Shown: positions 53,120 to 64,000 of the stretch, in pieces | Numbering within the stretch: the stretch's first letter is position 1 | Layout: each line of letters starts with the position of its first letter | NCBI GenBank assembly: GCA_020746105.1 | Contig: CM036622.1 | Location: 42,757,477 to 42,821,476, forward strand | DNA length: 64,000 nucleotides | Origin: Trogon surrucura | Lineage: Eukaryota; Chordata; Aves; Trogoniformes; Trogonidae | Direction: 5' to 3' | The notes under the pieces: model-generated | What the model saw: the letters and a program-made list of their open reading frames with translations, nothing else | What the model was told of the DNA's origin: nothing | Database searches by the model: none | Program-made: the position numbers and the translations under genes

Positions 53120-54305
53120 GTGAGTGCGGCCCGGGGCGGCGGCGGGGTGAAGTCCGGTGGCGTCGGGCCGGGGCCCGGCCGCCCGGCTGGCACCTGCGGG
53201 GAGGGCAGGGCGCGGGGGCCGGCGAGGGAGGCCTCTCTGCGGCCGCGTCCCGCGGGGCGAGCGGTGCCCGGGGCAGGGCGGCGCGGCCCGGCGGGCGGCG
53301 AGGCCCAGGACCGGGCGCTCGTCAGCGGGCGGCGGCTGGGGAACCGGTTGGAAACCTCCCTGCCTGGAGAAACGCCGGTTCGGGAGCTTCGGACCCGCCA
53401 CAGGAGTTGCCCGCAGGGAGGCGGCTGGAGGAGGGGCCCGTCAGCTCCCGCCGTGCGGGGCCTCTGCCTCCCCGAAGCGCCGGGGCTGGTTTGAGGGCTT
53501 CGGAGCTGTTGGCATGAATTGCTTCTGCTGAAAGAGTTAACAGAATAGAAAAAAAAATAAAAATCAGAATGTGTTTTTTTGATCAGAGCAGTTAAAGATG
53601 GTTATTACATACATCGTTAATGCCAGTATAAATGGCACTGGGTTTGTTGAGGTAGGAGAATGAAAGTCGCTGTAAACTTCTCCTAATGACCAGAATTGAA
53701 CCTCAAAGTATTCGATTTAATGCATTGGTTATGAATCTTTTCTGCCAGCTTTTACAGTTTTGTATTTACATTTTTTTACCTCCACAAAAGTGTGTTCTAC
53801 AAAGGAAGAGGAAGGAAAGCAGTAGGTACAGTGAAACTGTTCCTGAAAGTGCTGTCAAATACTCAAAGTAAACAAAAAGGCTGCAGAAGGCTGTTTGGGG
53901 TTTGTTGTGTTTGTTTTTGTGTTCTGAAGTGTTTCAATAAGTTACTGTTTGGAACACTACAGTGACTTGCAAGATACTCTACTGACAGCTAAACCTGTCC
54001 CTTTGAACTAAGTGTTTCATGTTACTTACTACTTTCTTTTTTATTCTAATAGTGGAGTCTGACCTTAGGAGTAGTGGAGGTTATAGTCCCTTAAACTCCG
54101 TCTGAAACTTGCTTGTCATAAAGTGAATATTGTTGGTGGTTTTGGTTCATGGTAGATGAAGGTGTTCTCATTGCCTTAAATTGTATTGCCATGAATCAGG
54201 CTGTAACAAGCTGCAGGCTGTTTTCTTACAGAAATATTAAGCTTGTAAAATACTAATTAATATTCTTGACTGCAAAATAATTGTATTTTAAAATGCTTTC
54301 ACCAG
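53120..54305 (+). other. ACBD5: ACBD5 intron 1
   Basis: The intron is 1,186 bp, phase 1, GTGAGT to the acceptor caccag. The first 350 bp is CpG island; the rest is AT-rich and holds no recognised feature. Confidence 0.92.
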
Positions 54306-54426
54306 GTTCGTTCCAACCAACGAATGAAATGATGCTCAAGTTCTATAGCTTTTATAAGCAAGCAACCCAGGGACCTTGTAACATTCCACGACCTGGATTT
54401 TGGGATCCAATTGGTAGATATAAATG
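54306..54426 (+). CDS. ACBD5: ACBD5 exon 2 (residues 26-66, core of the ACB domain)
   Basis: The 121-nt exon enters in phase 1 and leaves in phase 2 (acceptor ctttcaccag|GTTCG, donor AAATG|GTAACT). It encodes [20 protein letters not shown] at residues 27-46, then [13 protein letters not shown] to residue 66. The YKQAT box (residues 42-46) and the K65-W66 pair correspond to the acyl-CoA-contacting tyrosine and lysines of the ACBP fold, so ligand binding should be intact. The variable loop reads QGPCNIPRP here; mammals differ in this loop. Introns split the domain exactly as a multi-exon vertebrate ACBD5 would, so this is the gene and not a retrocopy. Confidence 0.97.
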
Positions 54427-55986
54427 GTAACTTTTCATGAGTTGTTGTTTGGGGTTTTTGTTGTTTGGGTTTTTTGTTTAAATGCTTGGAGTGGAGATGT
54501 TTAGAAGAGTGACACGTGAAGAAAGAGTTTAGCGAGTTTATTTCTCTTTTAAAAAAAGATTGTTCACAACCTTTGATGCTCAAATTCATTTTCTATCTTG
54601 TTCCAGCTTTCTAGCTCAGTTAATCTATAACTTCTCAGAGTTTCAAGTGAAAAACATTGACCTGGGTTCTGCAGGTGGGCAGGTTTTCTTTTGGCAAGCA
54701 CTGTCATGGTACCTCTGCAGTGTTTATCCCATGTTGTAGAATAAAATTGTAGGTGATCTGCAGAACGAGTGATGTGGATGAGTGTCTGGAAATCTTCCTT
54801 CTTAAGTTTTCATATATGACATGAGCCTGAAGTGCGTGCGTGCTCAGTGACAGCTCAGTGATAGCTTCAAGCTCTTGGGAAGAGTTCTGGTTTATCTGTC
54901 CTTCTGGTTTGTCTGCTTAGTGGTAGGACTTCCCACTGTTTGTATTTTCCTTGTGCTGGGCAGACCTCTGATTCACCATATTGCCAAGATCTGTTAGAAA
55001 AGCCATGTGAATGCTTTGCTTCTTATATTTTTTAAATTATTTGTCCTGAAGAACAAGCATTGTTGCTGTCTTATGGTCATGGTCTTCTTGGGAGCTGTGA
55101 AATGATTCCTTTGACCTTTTTTTTCATCCCCTCTCCCTCCTACCTCCCCAGTTTTCTCAAGTTAGAGTGAAGGGGGTATCTTTGCAGGGGACAAGGGTAG
55201 TAAACGTCCGTGGCTCAGTGTAGCTGAAATGTGAGCCAGAGATCTTCTTCCTCACCCCCCCGCCCGTAAGTGGGACAAATATCCTGTCAAAAAGAAGAGA
55301 TGGTGTCAAATTATGTGAAAGACGGAGTAAGGAAATATTTTATTTCAGTCTGTGTTCCAACAGATCCCTTGTGCAATACAGATAAATTTAATTGCAGTTT
55401 TCTGCCTTGCAGAGTTGGAGAGGGTAAGATATTTGAGTTTTTTACGTCATAAGTAGCTGCAGCGGTAACTGAGGGCAACGGTTAAACTATTTGCCTACTA
55501 GATTGGTGTGTATTTCCCCAATTGCTAATCTTAACAAGGGCAGATTTTTCTTGTAGCTTGTCTGAACTTGTTGACAAGTGTAAGTACTGGCTGAAGTGTC
55601 TGTACTTGCTCATTTTCTGCAGCAGAGGGTCTCAAAAAAAAAAGGCAAAAAAAAAAAAAAGCAACACAATCAAAAGGGAAATGTGTGTGTCTCCTGTTTA
55701 GGCTTGTTAAGAACTTACCGGGTACAAGATCAGGGCTGGTCAGTGAGGAACTCTTCAGGCCCCCCCACACTGTTCAGTTTGTGGCTTCTTCGTTGATGTA
55801 GCACCGTGTGATTATCCTAGCAAATTATATATCTGGACTTAAAAATATACTTGTGAATTGTTGTTGTATTTTATTTGTATCGGAGAAACTTCAGGCATTA
55901 CATAAATGACCTACTTAAGGCCAGGCTGAAAAAAACATCCAGTGGGCCCTGAAGATGCTGAAGATGTATGTGACTTTCCTTCCTAG
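54427..55986 (+). other. ACBD5: ACBD5 intron 2
   Basis: 1,560 bp, phase 2, GTAACT to ttccttcctag. A-rich runs near 55635-55661 are the only low-complexity feature; no other element was recognised. Confidence 0.92.
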
Positions 55987-56059
55987 GGATGCTTGGAGTG
56001 CCTTGGGAGACATGTCCAAAGAAGAAGCCATGATAGCCTACGTTGAAGAAATGAAAAAG
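55987..56059 (+). CDS. ACBD5: ACBD5 exon 3 (residues 66-90, end of the ACB domain)
   Basis: The 73-nt exon completes the tryptophan codon split by intron 2, then encodes DAWSALGDMSKEEAMIAYVE and EMKK, ending at AAG|GTAAGT in phase 0. It corresponds to helices 3-4 of the acyl-CoA-binding domain. Y84 is the conserved tyrosine near the end of the fold (AYVEEMKK). Both splice sites are strong. No frame damage is seen. Confidence 0.97.
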
Positions 56060-59000
56060 GTAAGTTTACTGATGAGTAGAAGGGATCTTCTAGAACAGAA
56101 GCACCAGAAGTAAATTAGGGAAGATGTGCTGGTTCTTGCTGACTACTGCTTTCAAAACTCCCAAGTGAGTTGTGTCCTATGTGATCAGTTAAGTTTCAGT
56201 ACTGTGCTGTTTGGCCCACAGGGAGCAGAACATTAGGTAGTTTTTTCCAAAGGTATAGAATTTGGGTTGTTTTCACAAAAATGTGAGAGGTCTAGCTGAT
56301 ATGAAGCTTAAATGGCTGAGCTGAAGAAAGTGTTGAAATCATAGTGAAGGGGGCAGTGGGGAAAACAATGGAACTTTAAGAAAAATAAAAGAAAAACTGA
56401 TTTACTGCAAACTGCCTCAATTCTCAGGGTTGAGAAAGCTAAGTAATCCTTACCATGAATAGGAAAAAAGCAACTGTCTAGAAAGACTTCAGCAGCAAGT
56501 CTCACAACAGGAGACTTGAGTATAATTAAATGCGTAAACTTGATCTTTATCTTTGATTTTTCAAGAGCATGTCAACCTGAATTTTCTGTACCTGCCATGG
56601 AAATGTTCCTTCTATGTTGCAGTCAAACAGTTAAATTGAGTAATTTGGGTTGGTTTTTCTGAATAATGTGTAACTTGTAAACAGTCATAGTTACTATATT
56701 AAGCAGGAATTGCAGCATTAACTAAAGTAAACATGTAGAATTAAAGTTTCTTGTCTCTTATTAACTAACCCTTTTCACTGTAGTCCTTCACCGAAGCTTT
56801 TTTAGGTGGCCTTTACAATTTAAAGATTATTTACTGTCAATCTGGATAAAATTATAACTAATCTGTTATTGTAACGAGGTTAGCATCAAGCAGAGAAAAT
56901 GTAAGTTCTACTCTGAATACACTTGGTTTTCTCTTAGGCTACTGTCTTGACACTGAACACTTAACATGTTTAATAATTGATACGACAAAAACTTTTACTA
57001 GGCAAGAAGTTGGAATGTGACTACTCTTCTTTTTTCCTGTCTGTATTTTTTTTTTGTAATTTCTTTTCTGCTGGTATTGCTGTAACTGCTGTAAAATGAA
57101 AAATAAAAAAAACTTGAGGAAATGCAGAAGGCCAAATATTATTCATTCGGTCAAAAATCCCACTAAATTTTAATAATTCCTTTTGAACGTGTGCCACCAG
57201 ATATAGTCTTGGATTCAAAATGCATTAATCCTTCATTAGAGTACCTTATTATTATTTTTTCTTCAATGCAGTAATTGGTTTGATGAGGATGCTTAAAACT
57301 AAGTGAAGCTGCAATGTTTGTTCTAAAAAAACCTGCTAGTAAGCTTCCTGTGAGGAAGTCTACTTACTTGACCCTAATGAAACACAAATATTCTGCTTCT
57401 GTACAGATTACACGTGGGGATTGGAGAGCAAATGACTTCTTGCCTCGCTTAGCTTTGAAACCGGGGGATCTGTTTACCCTGCTTTGGTGCTCTTTCAGCT
57501 CTCACGTTTGAAATACTAGCTTCAGCTTTTCCAACCCGATTGATTCGACTTGAAATGTCAACAGAAGTGCATTTCAGATGGATCCACTGGGTTGTTCTAT
57601 CAGCACATACTGCACTAATCCTTCGGGCGCTACTGTGGCCATTCTGCTGGTGCTGCGTAGGTGCCTCTAAGAGGGCAAAAAAATCACTTGTGTGCCGTTA
57701 CCACAGGGCTGTGTTTAAGGGTGTGTGAGATTGCCGAATTCGTCCCCAACCCCTGGGGTGTATCCTTAGCATGTGCACATTGTGTTTGGGCTGTACATGC
57801 ATCAGATGAACCTGCTGCAAGATACTTTTCTTGTAAGCTTGTTTGCTTTCTTTTCCCCTTAATGTGGTAGCCTTGAAAATCCTAGTTGTTGAGGAATGAC
57901 GGTGAGGTTTTGAGGTGCTGCTGGGAGATGACCAAATATGTCATCGTCTTAGCCAAGATGAATCTGAGCTCGAGTGTGTTTTGTTTAAGGTTAATTTATC
58001 TTCCAAGTACCATTTCTGAAATTTTAGATGACAGTACCGTTTGAACTAATCAATTTATACCTCAGGTATATTGTTTTGACTTCAGGTATAGTGTTTTGTT
58101 ATATATTAGAAATGACTGATGTCTTCGCATAAGAAAGTGTTAGTGCTGGATGGTATGAAGCCTCTTGTTTTAATTTATAAATATGTGAGTTGTCTGACAT
58201 CCAAAGAAAGCAGTAGCTCAGGATCCATAATAACTTAATTTGCACTTTCAAATCTTGAGATTGCATATTGTGCCTAGTGGCTATATGAGTAAGCAGTTGA
58301 TTTTGTTTGTGGAAGTATCTGCTCTTTTCTTGCTCACCTGAAAGCTAGCAGTTACAAAACTAACAAAAAGCGTGTGATAAGATTCTGAGAATTGCTCCAT
58401 GTTGCAGAGAGTAGATTGAGGTCCATTTAGAATAGATGAAGAGCAGTTTTGTGCGGATGCCATAGAAATACACATAAAAACCATTTACAGTGCTGACTAT
58501 AGAAGCAAACATAAGTGTTAGTCTAGAAAAAAAATCACAAAACTGTCCTCTGTCTAGTTCATACCCAGCTCTGTATCTGAGCACTGAACATTTCCCTCTG
58601 ACTGATATGGAGTGGAATCTATGCACTGAACAGATCAGAGGAGTGGCAATGAAACTGCAGTTTGATAGGATCGTTGTCTCTTGGTGTCCTTGATTGGTTT
58701 GCAGGTGTTGACTCATTACCTGCTTGCCTGCCCTGGAGCTCCTGCTTTGTGAAGTGATGCTGTAGCTTTTGCTTCTACTACTTAGTGACGTGCTTGGTCC
58801 TTTGAGCACCATGATCTGTGGCAAGTTGTGCCTCCATCTGTTGCTTTCTTGGTGCTCTTCTGGAGGAGGAGGTGTACTGTAGCTCTTGGTTTGCTTCTGC
58901 CCGAGTCTTTTCCTATAGCTATTGTCTCTTTTAAAAAATAATAATGGAGAATGAAGGAGGAATAAAGCTATCACCAAAAAGCTTGGCTGAAAGGATTTAA

Positions 59001-59752
59001 ACAAGGATGGGATAATAATATTGTGCACTTTAAAAATATTTATTGAATCTCTTCTTGTATAATCTATTTTAGATGTAAGATTTTGCATTCCTGTCAGATG
59101 ATCAAAGGTATTGGGTTTGTAATTTAAAATGAAGAAATTTCTACCAAAGGAAGAGCTCCAAATGACTTCCGGAGCAGAATTTGCTTCTAATTTGCTCTGC
59201 TGAGTACGTCTTTGCGCTGCCTCAATTTTGCCGTGTTCTGTCCATTTTGTTAGAGAGACCTAGTAGGGCACCTTGGATCTGTTCCTTATATCCATCGAAG
59301 ATGGCAGGGTTTGACAAATATGAAGAATCCTCTAAGAAGAGAAGTCTTTTCAGTTTCATTTTCTGTGGGAAGACTTGTCTATCAAATAAATTGCATTAGA
59401 TAACAGCAACCTGTTGAACTTTGAGTTGGCTTGAAGTTGCTGAAATAATGGATTCCAAGGTCTACTAATACTGTGCTGAGGCGCTCCTTTAGTGGTGGCA
59501 AATGCATTAGCTCTCCCATCTTCTCTTCACCTAAAAAAGGTTGATAGAGCTAGTTAAGATTCTTGTCTGGTAAATAAGGTTTATGTTGTTTTCATTTAAT
59601 AAAATAAAAATGAAAAAAAATCAGAATATGTTAAGTGACTCATTATAAAACTTGGTGACATTCCACTGACCAGCAGCTTCTAAAATCAGTTGAAGTGAAT
59701 GAGTTGTTGAAATGCTGTTTCATAAGATGCTTCATATTTTGGACTTGTGCAG
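56060..59752 (+). other. ACBD5: ACBD5 intron 3
   Basis: 3,693 bp, phase 0, GTAAGT to ggacttgtgcag. AT-rich. It contains an unexplained 242-codon antisense frame (58360-59088), listed separately. No mobile element was recognised. Confidence 0.92.
58360..59088 (-). other. Antisense open frame of 242 codons in ACBD5 intron 3
   Basis: An ATG-started frame on the minus strand runs 242 codons to a stop. The N-terminal third is hydrophobic. The middle is rich in S, R, Q and P (for example KSYSTPPPPEEHQESN and SLSSRSKSYSITSQSRSSRA), and the C-terminal part is again hydrophobic. No family was recognised. Minus-strand sequence just upstream, up to about 59560, also reads protein-like in pieces but in shifting frames, which would suit a decayed retrocopy. 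There is no clear poly(A) tail, splice site or promoter. Chance remains a serious option. Confidence 0.2.
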
Positions 59753-59864
59753 ATCCTTGAGAGCATGCCGATGACGGACAAAGTTGAAGAATTACTACAA
59801 GTAATAGGCCCGTTCTATGAAATAGTAGAAGATAAAAAGAACAGAGGATCTGACCTAACCTCAG
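59753..59864 (+). CDS. ACBD5: ACBD5 exon 4 (residues 91-127 and first base of 128)
   Basis: The 112-nt exon encodes ILESMPMTDKVEELLQVIGP then FYEIVEDKKNRGSDLTS, just past the ACB domain. This is the conserved linker helix of ACBD5. The acceptor is clear (cttgtgcag|ATC). The required donor is CAG|GTTCGG, which is weak. A better-looking GTAACT lies 10 nt downstream, but its use would shift the frame and end translation within exon 5. Only the weak site joins in frame to exon 5 to give DLTS-V-RMEK, as in mammals. Confidence 0.95.
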
Positions 59865-60003
59865 GTTCGGACAAGTAACTTCCTTTGCACTACTAATAAT
59901 CACGACTCCAGATTTATTTTTTTTTTTCTGGGGCTTCTTTTCTATAAATGATTCTAAAGCTAAACATTACCTCTTTCTGTTCATTCTCTTTATCGTATGG
60001 CAG
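59865..60003 (+). other. ACBD5: ACBD5 intron 4 (short)
   Basis: A 139-bp phase-1 intron with a weak donor (GTTCGG) and the acceptor tatcgtatggcag. It contains a T-rich stretch and a competing GTAACT at 59875. Confidence 0.9.
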
Positions 60004-60036
60004 TTCGAATGGAGAAAGTCTCTAAGTATTTGGAAG
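60004..60036 (+). CDS. ACBD5: ACBD5 exon 5, 33-nt microexon (residues 128-138)
   Basis: The exon encodes VRMEKVSKYLE (the V codon shared with exon 4) between acceptor atggcag|TTCG and donor GGAAG|GTAGGA. It is 33 nt with phase 1 on both sides, so inclusion or skipping would keep the reading frame. Mammals have the homologous segment VRLEKISKCLE. It begins the acidic linker region that follows the ACB domain. The next expected residues (D-L-G) are not found in the remaining 4 kb, so exon 6, and with it the VAP-binding (FFAT-like) region, coiled coil and tail anchor, lie right of the window. Confidence 0.92.
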
Positions 60037-61002
60037 GTAGGAATAATAAATTACGTGTAAGTCCATCTTTTCCATTGTTTTTGTGCTGTAGTAACTTCTG
60101 TGTTAGTAACTTGTGACTCCTGGGCTTGCCACCTCGTGAGGCTGGATTTTGTTTTGCGTTTGAGGTACAAAACAAAGTTAGACCAAGGAAACTCCATTTT
60201 TAGTCCTTGTCTACAGACCTTCTGAGCAGCTGAAGGAATCCCCTTCCTGAAAAAAAGTAGATTATTTAAAACAAATGAACAACTCCCCCAACCAAATCTA
60301 ATTTCTGTGCTTCCATTAATAAAAGGAATAACTACTTAAAACGTGCACTGCTATACCCTGAGGTAGCTATGGATTATCAAACAGCATCTGATCTAAAATA
60401 AATACTTTAAAAAATATTCTTTAATCAATATCTGTGCTTTTTTAATCATGGTTTTTCTATACATACGGAATCTAAGATGGGTTTGTGAAACTTTGGAGTT
60501 TTCTGAGGCTCCAGTTTATGAAGGAAATATCTGAACATTTTAAATGTCTGACAAGTGGCAAACCTAGTGGTGTCATAGCTGCATAAAAATCAGTGTGATG
60601 ATTTTTATTTAGCAATACTGTTGTGAGAATGCTTTGATAGTAACAGTTGTTATGTTACAGGTAATGTGTTCATAAGGTTGTAATACAACGCTTACGGTTG
60701 TTTAAATCTGGCTTAAAATTGCAGTTAAGCTTTGCCCTGTTGCATTTCAATTTTTGAAACAGTTTTTAATAGACAAACCATTGCACAAATTAATTGGTTT
60801 AATGTGTTTAAGGAGTAGGAGTCAGCTGATTAAGTTGTCCTTTTGTGTGTCACTTTTTCTTCCCTCACCTTGAAAAAACACAGTTTTGATATTGGTTTTT
60901 GGTTTCGGGTGTCAGAGAAACAAATCATTTTTCATCGTTTTTGAGGACAGGTAGTGGTAGAAGGTTTTAAACTCCCATTTTGAAAGCTGTGTGATTTTGA
61001 TT

Positions 61003-61018
61003 CCCCCCCCCCCGCCCC
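61003..61018. repeat. C11-G-C4 tract
   Basis: A short cytosine homopolymer interrupted by one G. Simple repeat. Confidence 0.85.
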
Positions 61019-61915
61019 AAGCAAAATTGCCTGTGTTTCATGTCTGGGGTTTAATGAGCTTGCCTGACAGCTGTATTGACGGATGAGATTATAAGAGTAT
61101 TGGTAGATTCAGGTCAGTGATCTGTGTAACAAGGATTTACTTGGACTTGGTGTCTGTGGCACAGTGCCAAAAGCCACTTCTTAAAAAGTGGCCTATCTAG
61201 GCAAGCAGAGAACCACAAAAGTTAAACCGTACCTGTTTCAATAACAAATTTAGCATAATATTTTTTTTAAAGAGGCAGCTTCAACATAAGGCAGTGTAAG
61301 CAAAGCAGAATAGCAAATTTCAGCTTTGTCTTGTTCTGTCAGTGTTGCAATAGGTCTGGTGATATCTCATCATTCGTAGGGCTTAAAGCTGCAGCATGTA
61401 ATTATGGCACAGAACTTTCGCAAACTTTGTTGCATGTTATAACTTCACCATTGCATTTAAGACTTTGAAACCTTTTTTTCAGTGATCTCGCCACTTCCCT
61501 GATTAAAACCAAAGCTAGAAATAATCATTTTTGTTTACAGTACAGGTCTCAAAATATTCCACAGAAGTGTGGAAGCAGGAGTACCTTCAGTCTTCCAGAT
61601 ACGTGCTAAAGAATAAAACCAATCTGCCCAGGTCTGTGTTTGAGAAGGTGTAGACACTGATGATGATACAGTTACAAATTGACACTTGGTTATGTTTTGG
61701 TTGTGTTAGTTTCTCCAGTCCTGTTTCTTCCCCTGCCCCCAGGCACTTGTCTCTGTAGCTGCCATTGTGGAAGGTGTTTTTTCATGGGCAGGCAACTGGT
61801 ATGTTCCAAAAACTGCGACCTTTCTCTTGAGTCTCTTCCTTCATACCTTTATACTCTCCCCATCCTCTGCACCATTCTGTTTTGAGTTCACCTTCCATTC
61901 TCCTTCCACCAGATT

Positions 61916-62113
61916 TCAGTCCATATGAATATCACTAATTGTTTGAGATTTGTGTGCTAATTCTTCAAAATCAACAGTATTCTCAGATAGGTTGAGGAGG
62001 TGGTCTGGAACTTTAGTGTACGTCAGCGATGGGCGTTGTATGGTCTCTAGCAGGCTGGCCTCGACAGTTAAATGTAGCCTTTTGACATGGAGTTCCAGCT
62101 TCTTGTGGTTTCG
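61916..62113 (-). other. Antisense exon-like segment ending in a stop codon
   Basis: On the minus strand an acceptor-like sequence (tttgtatttatcattttcag) precedes an open stretch that reads RNHKKLELHVKRLHLTVEAS, later VPDHLLNLSENTVDFEELAH, and ends HMD-stop. The frame is open for 82 codons in total but has no ATG at its start, so if real it would be an internal or terminal exon of a minus-strand gene or a retrocopy relic. No family was recognised, and there is no AATAAA signal just downstream. Confidence 0.2.
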
Positions 62114-64000
62114 CTGAAAATGATAAATACAAACCACTGAAATCTTGTCTTCCTGAATCAATAGAGCTTGTGGCTCTCCTTAATAAAAATCGCTGAAGCC
62201 TGATGACTTGTCACATCTACTAGACAATTAGGACAAACTTATCAGATCCAAAGGTTACAAATATCCAAATTGCATGTGTTGGTAAAGAAAGAAAAATGAA
62301 GAATTCCCTCCAAAGAGTTGAGCAAATCCAAGGGGCATTTCAAAAGCATGGAACCCGGGTAGCGTTTTGAAAGCTCATCCTGCAGGACCTGTGAGAAGTT
62401 TAGCTTCTCTGGACAGTTCAGTCAGAAGTCTCCTCCTGACATGCGTGAAGTACTTCTTTACAGAGAAAATCATTGACAAACTATTTTGAGGTACATGAAA
62501 TACTAGACATCAGAGAAGAAAGTGAGTTCTTAGCTGTAATAGCACTGCAGAAGAGAACAGGTCACTGTTGCAGTGTTACAGAAGAACCGTTTTGTTTGCA
62601 GCTGTGGGAGGAGTAGAGGGAGGACTGTTGGGTAAGGTGGGGGTATGCTTTAGGAAGAGCAAGCTTTTAACTTTTTGCACTTGCTGGTAAATGCAGAAGA
62701 AATCTGATATCCAAGCCAATGGTAGAAAGACAAGCTTCAAAGTACTGTTGCTCAGCGAATATGAAATTTTCAGAATGGGCATTCAAGCTTGTTATATTAC
62801 ATCTGAAGATGTCGAAGGTGGGCTAGAATTGACACCCAACTGATGTGATACTGAGTGAAAAATACTGATTGAAAAATACTGAGTTTCAGAGGCAACTCAT
62901 CCTTATGAATGTTTCCTTGAAAATGTTTCTGGATGTTTTCTTTTTTCTGAATGTGAGTAAATCCAAAGGGGGAGCAAGAAAATCCCCACCTGACAGGCCT
63001 CAACAACTAAGTAAAGTATCCGCAAATTGTTCATCAGTAGAATTTTCCTGTGTACTTTTTCTGCTTTGTCACAAGGCATTTAATCTGTTCTAAAATCCTA
63101 CTAAATAAAGATGACCGTTTACCTTTATGCTGAGTAGTAGTACTCTTTGTAAACCTTTGTGAAACCTAAGTGTTGCCTCCCGTAATGACAAGTTACACAC
63201 TGCAGAGGCTCTGGAAGGCTTCAGCACTAGAATACTCCTAAACGTCGACATCCTAATGAGTGTTTCTCTCCCGAAAACTTTGCTCCCAGCTGTACTGCAG
63301 TTGCGCCAGATGAAGCCGTGTTGAAGCAAGGTGACTGATTGCTGCACACGCTGGCTTTGGGCAGCGCTAGTTGCAGCGCAGCGTGTTTGCGCTACGAGCC
63401 TGTCCAGGGCACTGTTGCGCCAGCACCTCGTGTCAGTGGCAGACGTTGGCCTGGCTCATGGGTAGATAGGGCTGGTTACAGTTTGCTGAGTGTCCCTCTG
63501 GATTGGATCTGGGAACTATGTTTAGAAGATGATACTCTCTGAGCTCTGTGTACTTCTGGAACAAGTAGTTAGCACAAGACATAGGTAAATTTGGAGGGGA
63601 GGATTGCACTTGAAAAAATTGAGTCTGTTCCTAATTATTACTTTCCGGGCAGAAACACTTATTTTTAAAATGCAAAGTATTTTCCAACTGTGCTTCTATA
63701 GGTTACATATTATTATTTTATCTTTTCAGATAGTTGGATTTTTTGTTTGTTTGCTCAAAAAGCTTCTCGTGTTGTTTTCAGCAGCTTTGCTTTGTAATGG
63801 AGTGTTTGGTGGCATGCTTTCCCGCTTGTCTGTGGGCCTTTTCTGTGAAACATCCTCTGTTTGATTCATAAGCTCACTTTTTTCATTTCTGTTTCACTTC
63901 AAATACACTTGCTTGATTTCCTTCCTCTTTTCCTCACTAGGGTGTTTAAGGAACTCAATGGCTGTGAGTGTTCTTAGCTCTTTTTCCTTTTCTTACAAAG

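Larger units (their letters stand above)
52420..53500 (+). promoter_or_regulatory. ACBD5: ACBD5 CpG island
   Basis: GC-rich, CpG-dense sequence with sharp edges covers the 5'UTR exon, coding exon 1 and the first few hundred bases of intron 1. GC-box-like runs (gggaggggcagggcaggg at about 52700, ggggcggggg at about 52872) are present and no TATA box is seen. The long overlapping frames on both strands are side effects of base composition. Confidence 0.9.
60037..64000 (+). other. ACBD5: ACBD5 intron 5 (5' part, runs off the right edge)
   Basis: AT-rich intron sequence. It includes a C11-G-C4 tract at 61003-61018 and an antisense exon-like segment at 61916-62113. No ACBD5 exon was recognised to the end of the window. 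A GC-richer patch at 63280-63480 carries no recognised motif. Confidence 0.85.

Noticed and set aside
52421-53531. Multiple long frames on both strands around ACBD5 exon 1 (up to 216 codons)
   Set aside because: All are Gly/Ala/Arg/Pro-rich CpG-island frames; only 53044-53119 matches ACBD5.

Overview
The window is a nuclear chromosomal segment of a vertebrate, almost certainly a bird. Evidence: small exons with GT-AG boundaries inside kilobase-scale introns, CpG-rich promoters, and interspersed repeats that are recognisably CR1 LINEs with no SINEs noticed. It is not bacterial or viral, and almost all long reading frames are chance frames in introns or CpG islands. The exact species cannot be told from the sequence.

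Two real protein-coding genes can be read, arranged divergently. On the minus strand is the 5' part of ABI1 (Abl interactor 1, a WAVE-complex subunit): coding exon 1 at 32385-32501 and exon 2 at 6766-6933, separated by a 25.5-kb intron 1. Intron 2 runs off the left edge. On the plus strand is the 5' part of ACBD5 (peroxisomal acyl-CoA-binding domain protein 5): a 5'UTR exon ending at 52764, then coding exons at 53044-53119, 54306-54426, 55987-56059, 59753-59864 and 60004-60036. These encode residues 1-138, the whole ACB domain. Intron 5 runs off the right edge.

Layout: 1-6765 is ABI1 intron 2, with an old CR1 relic near 200-660 and a clearer CR1 at about 3011-4440. 6934-32384 is intron 1, with CR1 pieces at 10589-10677, about 11700-12518 and about 19893-21290. 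31390-33000 is the ABI1 CpG island, with NRF1 and ZNF143-like sites. 33000-52400 is about 20 kb of intergenic DNA with no recognised gene. It does hold CTCF-like and ZNF143-like sites next to a cluster of overlapping perfect inverted repeats (34487-35145), a pair of X-box-like direct repeats (36654-36729), an AT-rich stretch that may be conserved noncoding DNA, and three exon-like segments bounded by splice signals (40431-40554, 41750-41786, about 49265-49507). 52420-53500 is the ACBD5 CpG island with a ZNF143-type motif. The rest is ACBD5 introns, with two unexplained antisense reading frames.

The two genes are not known to work together: ABI1 acts in actin dynamics, ACBD5 in peroxisomal very-long-chain acyl-CoA handling and ER-peroxisome tethering. 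Both promoters carry a ZNF143-type element. No wholly new system was found. The items most worth checking are the intergenic boundary-like cluster, the orphan exon-like segments, and the in-frame upstream ORF in the ACBD5 leader.
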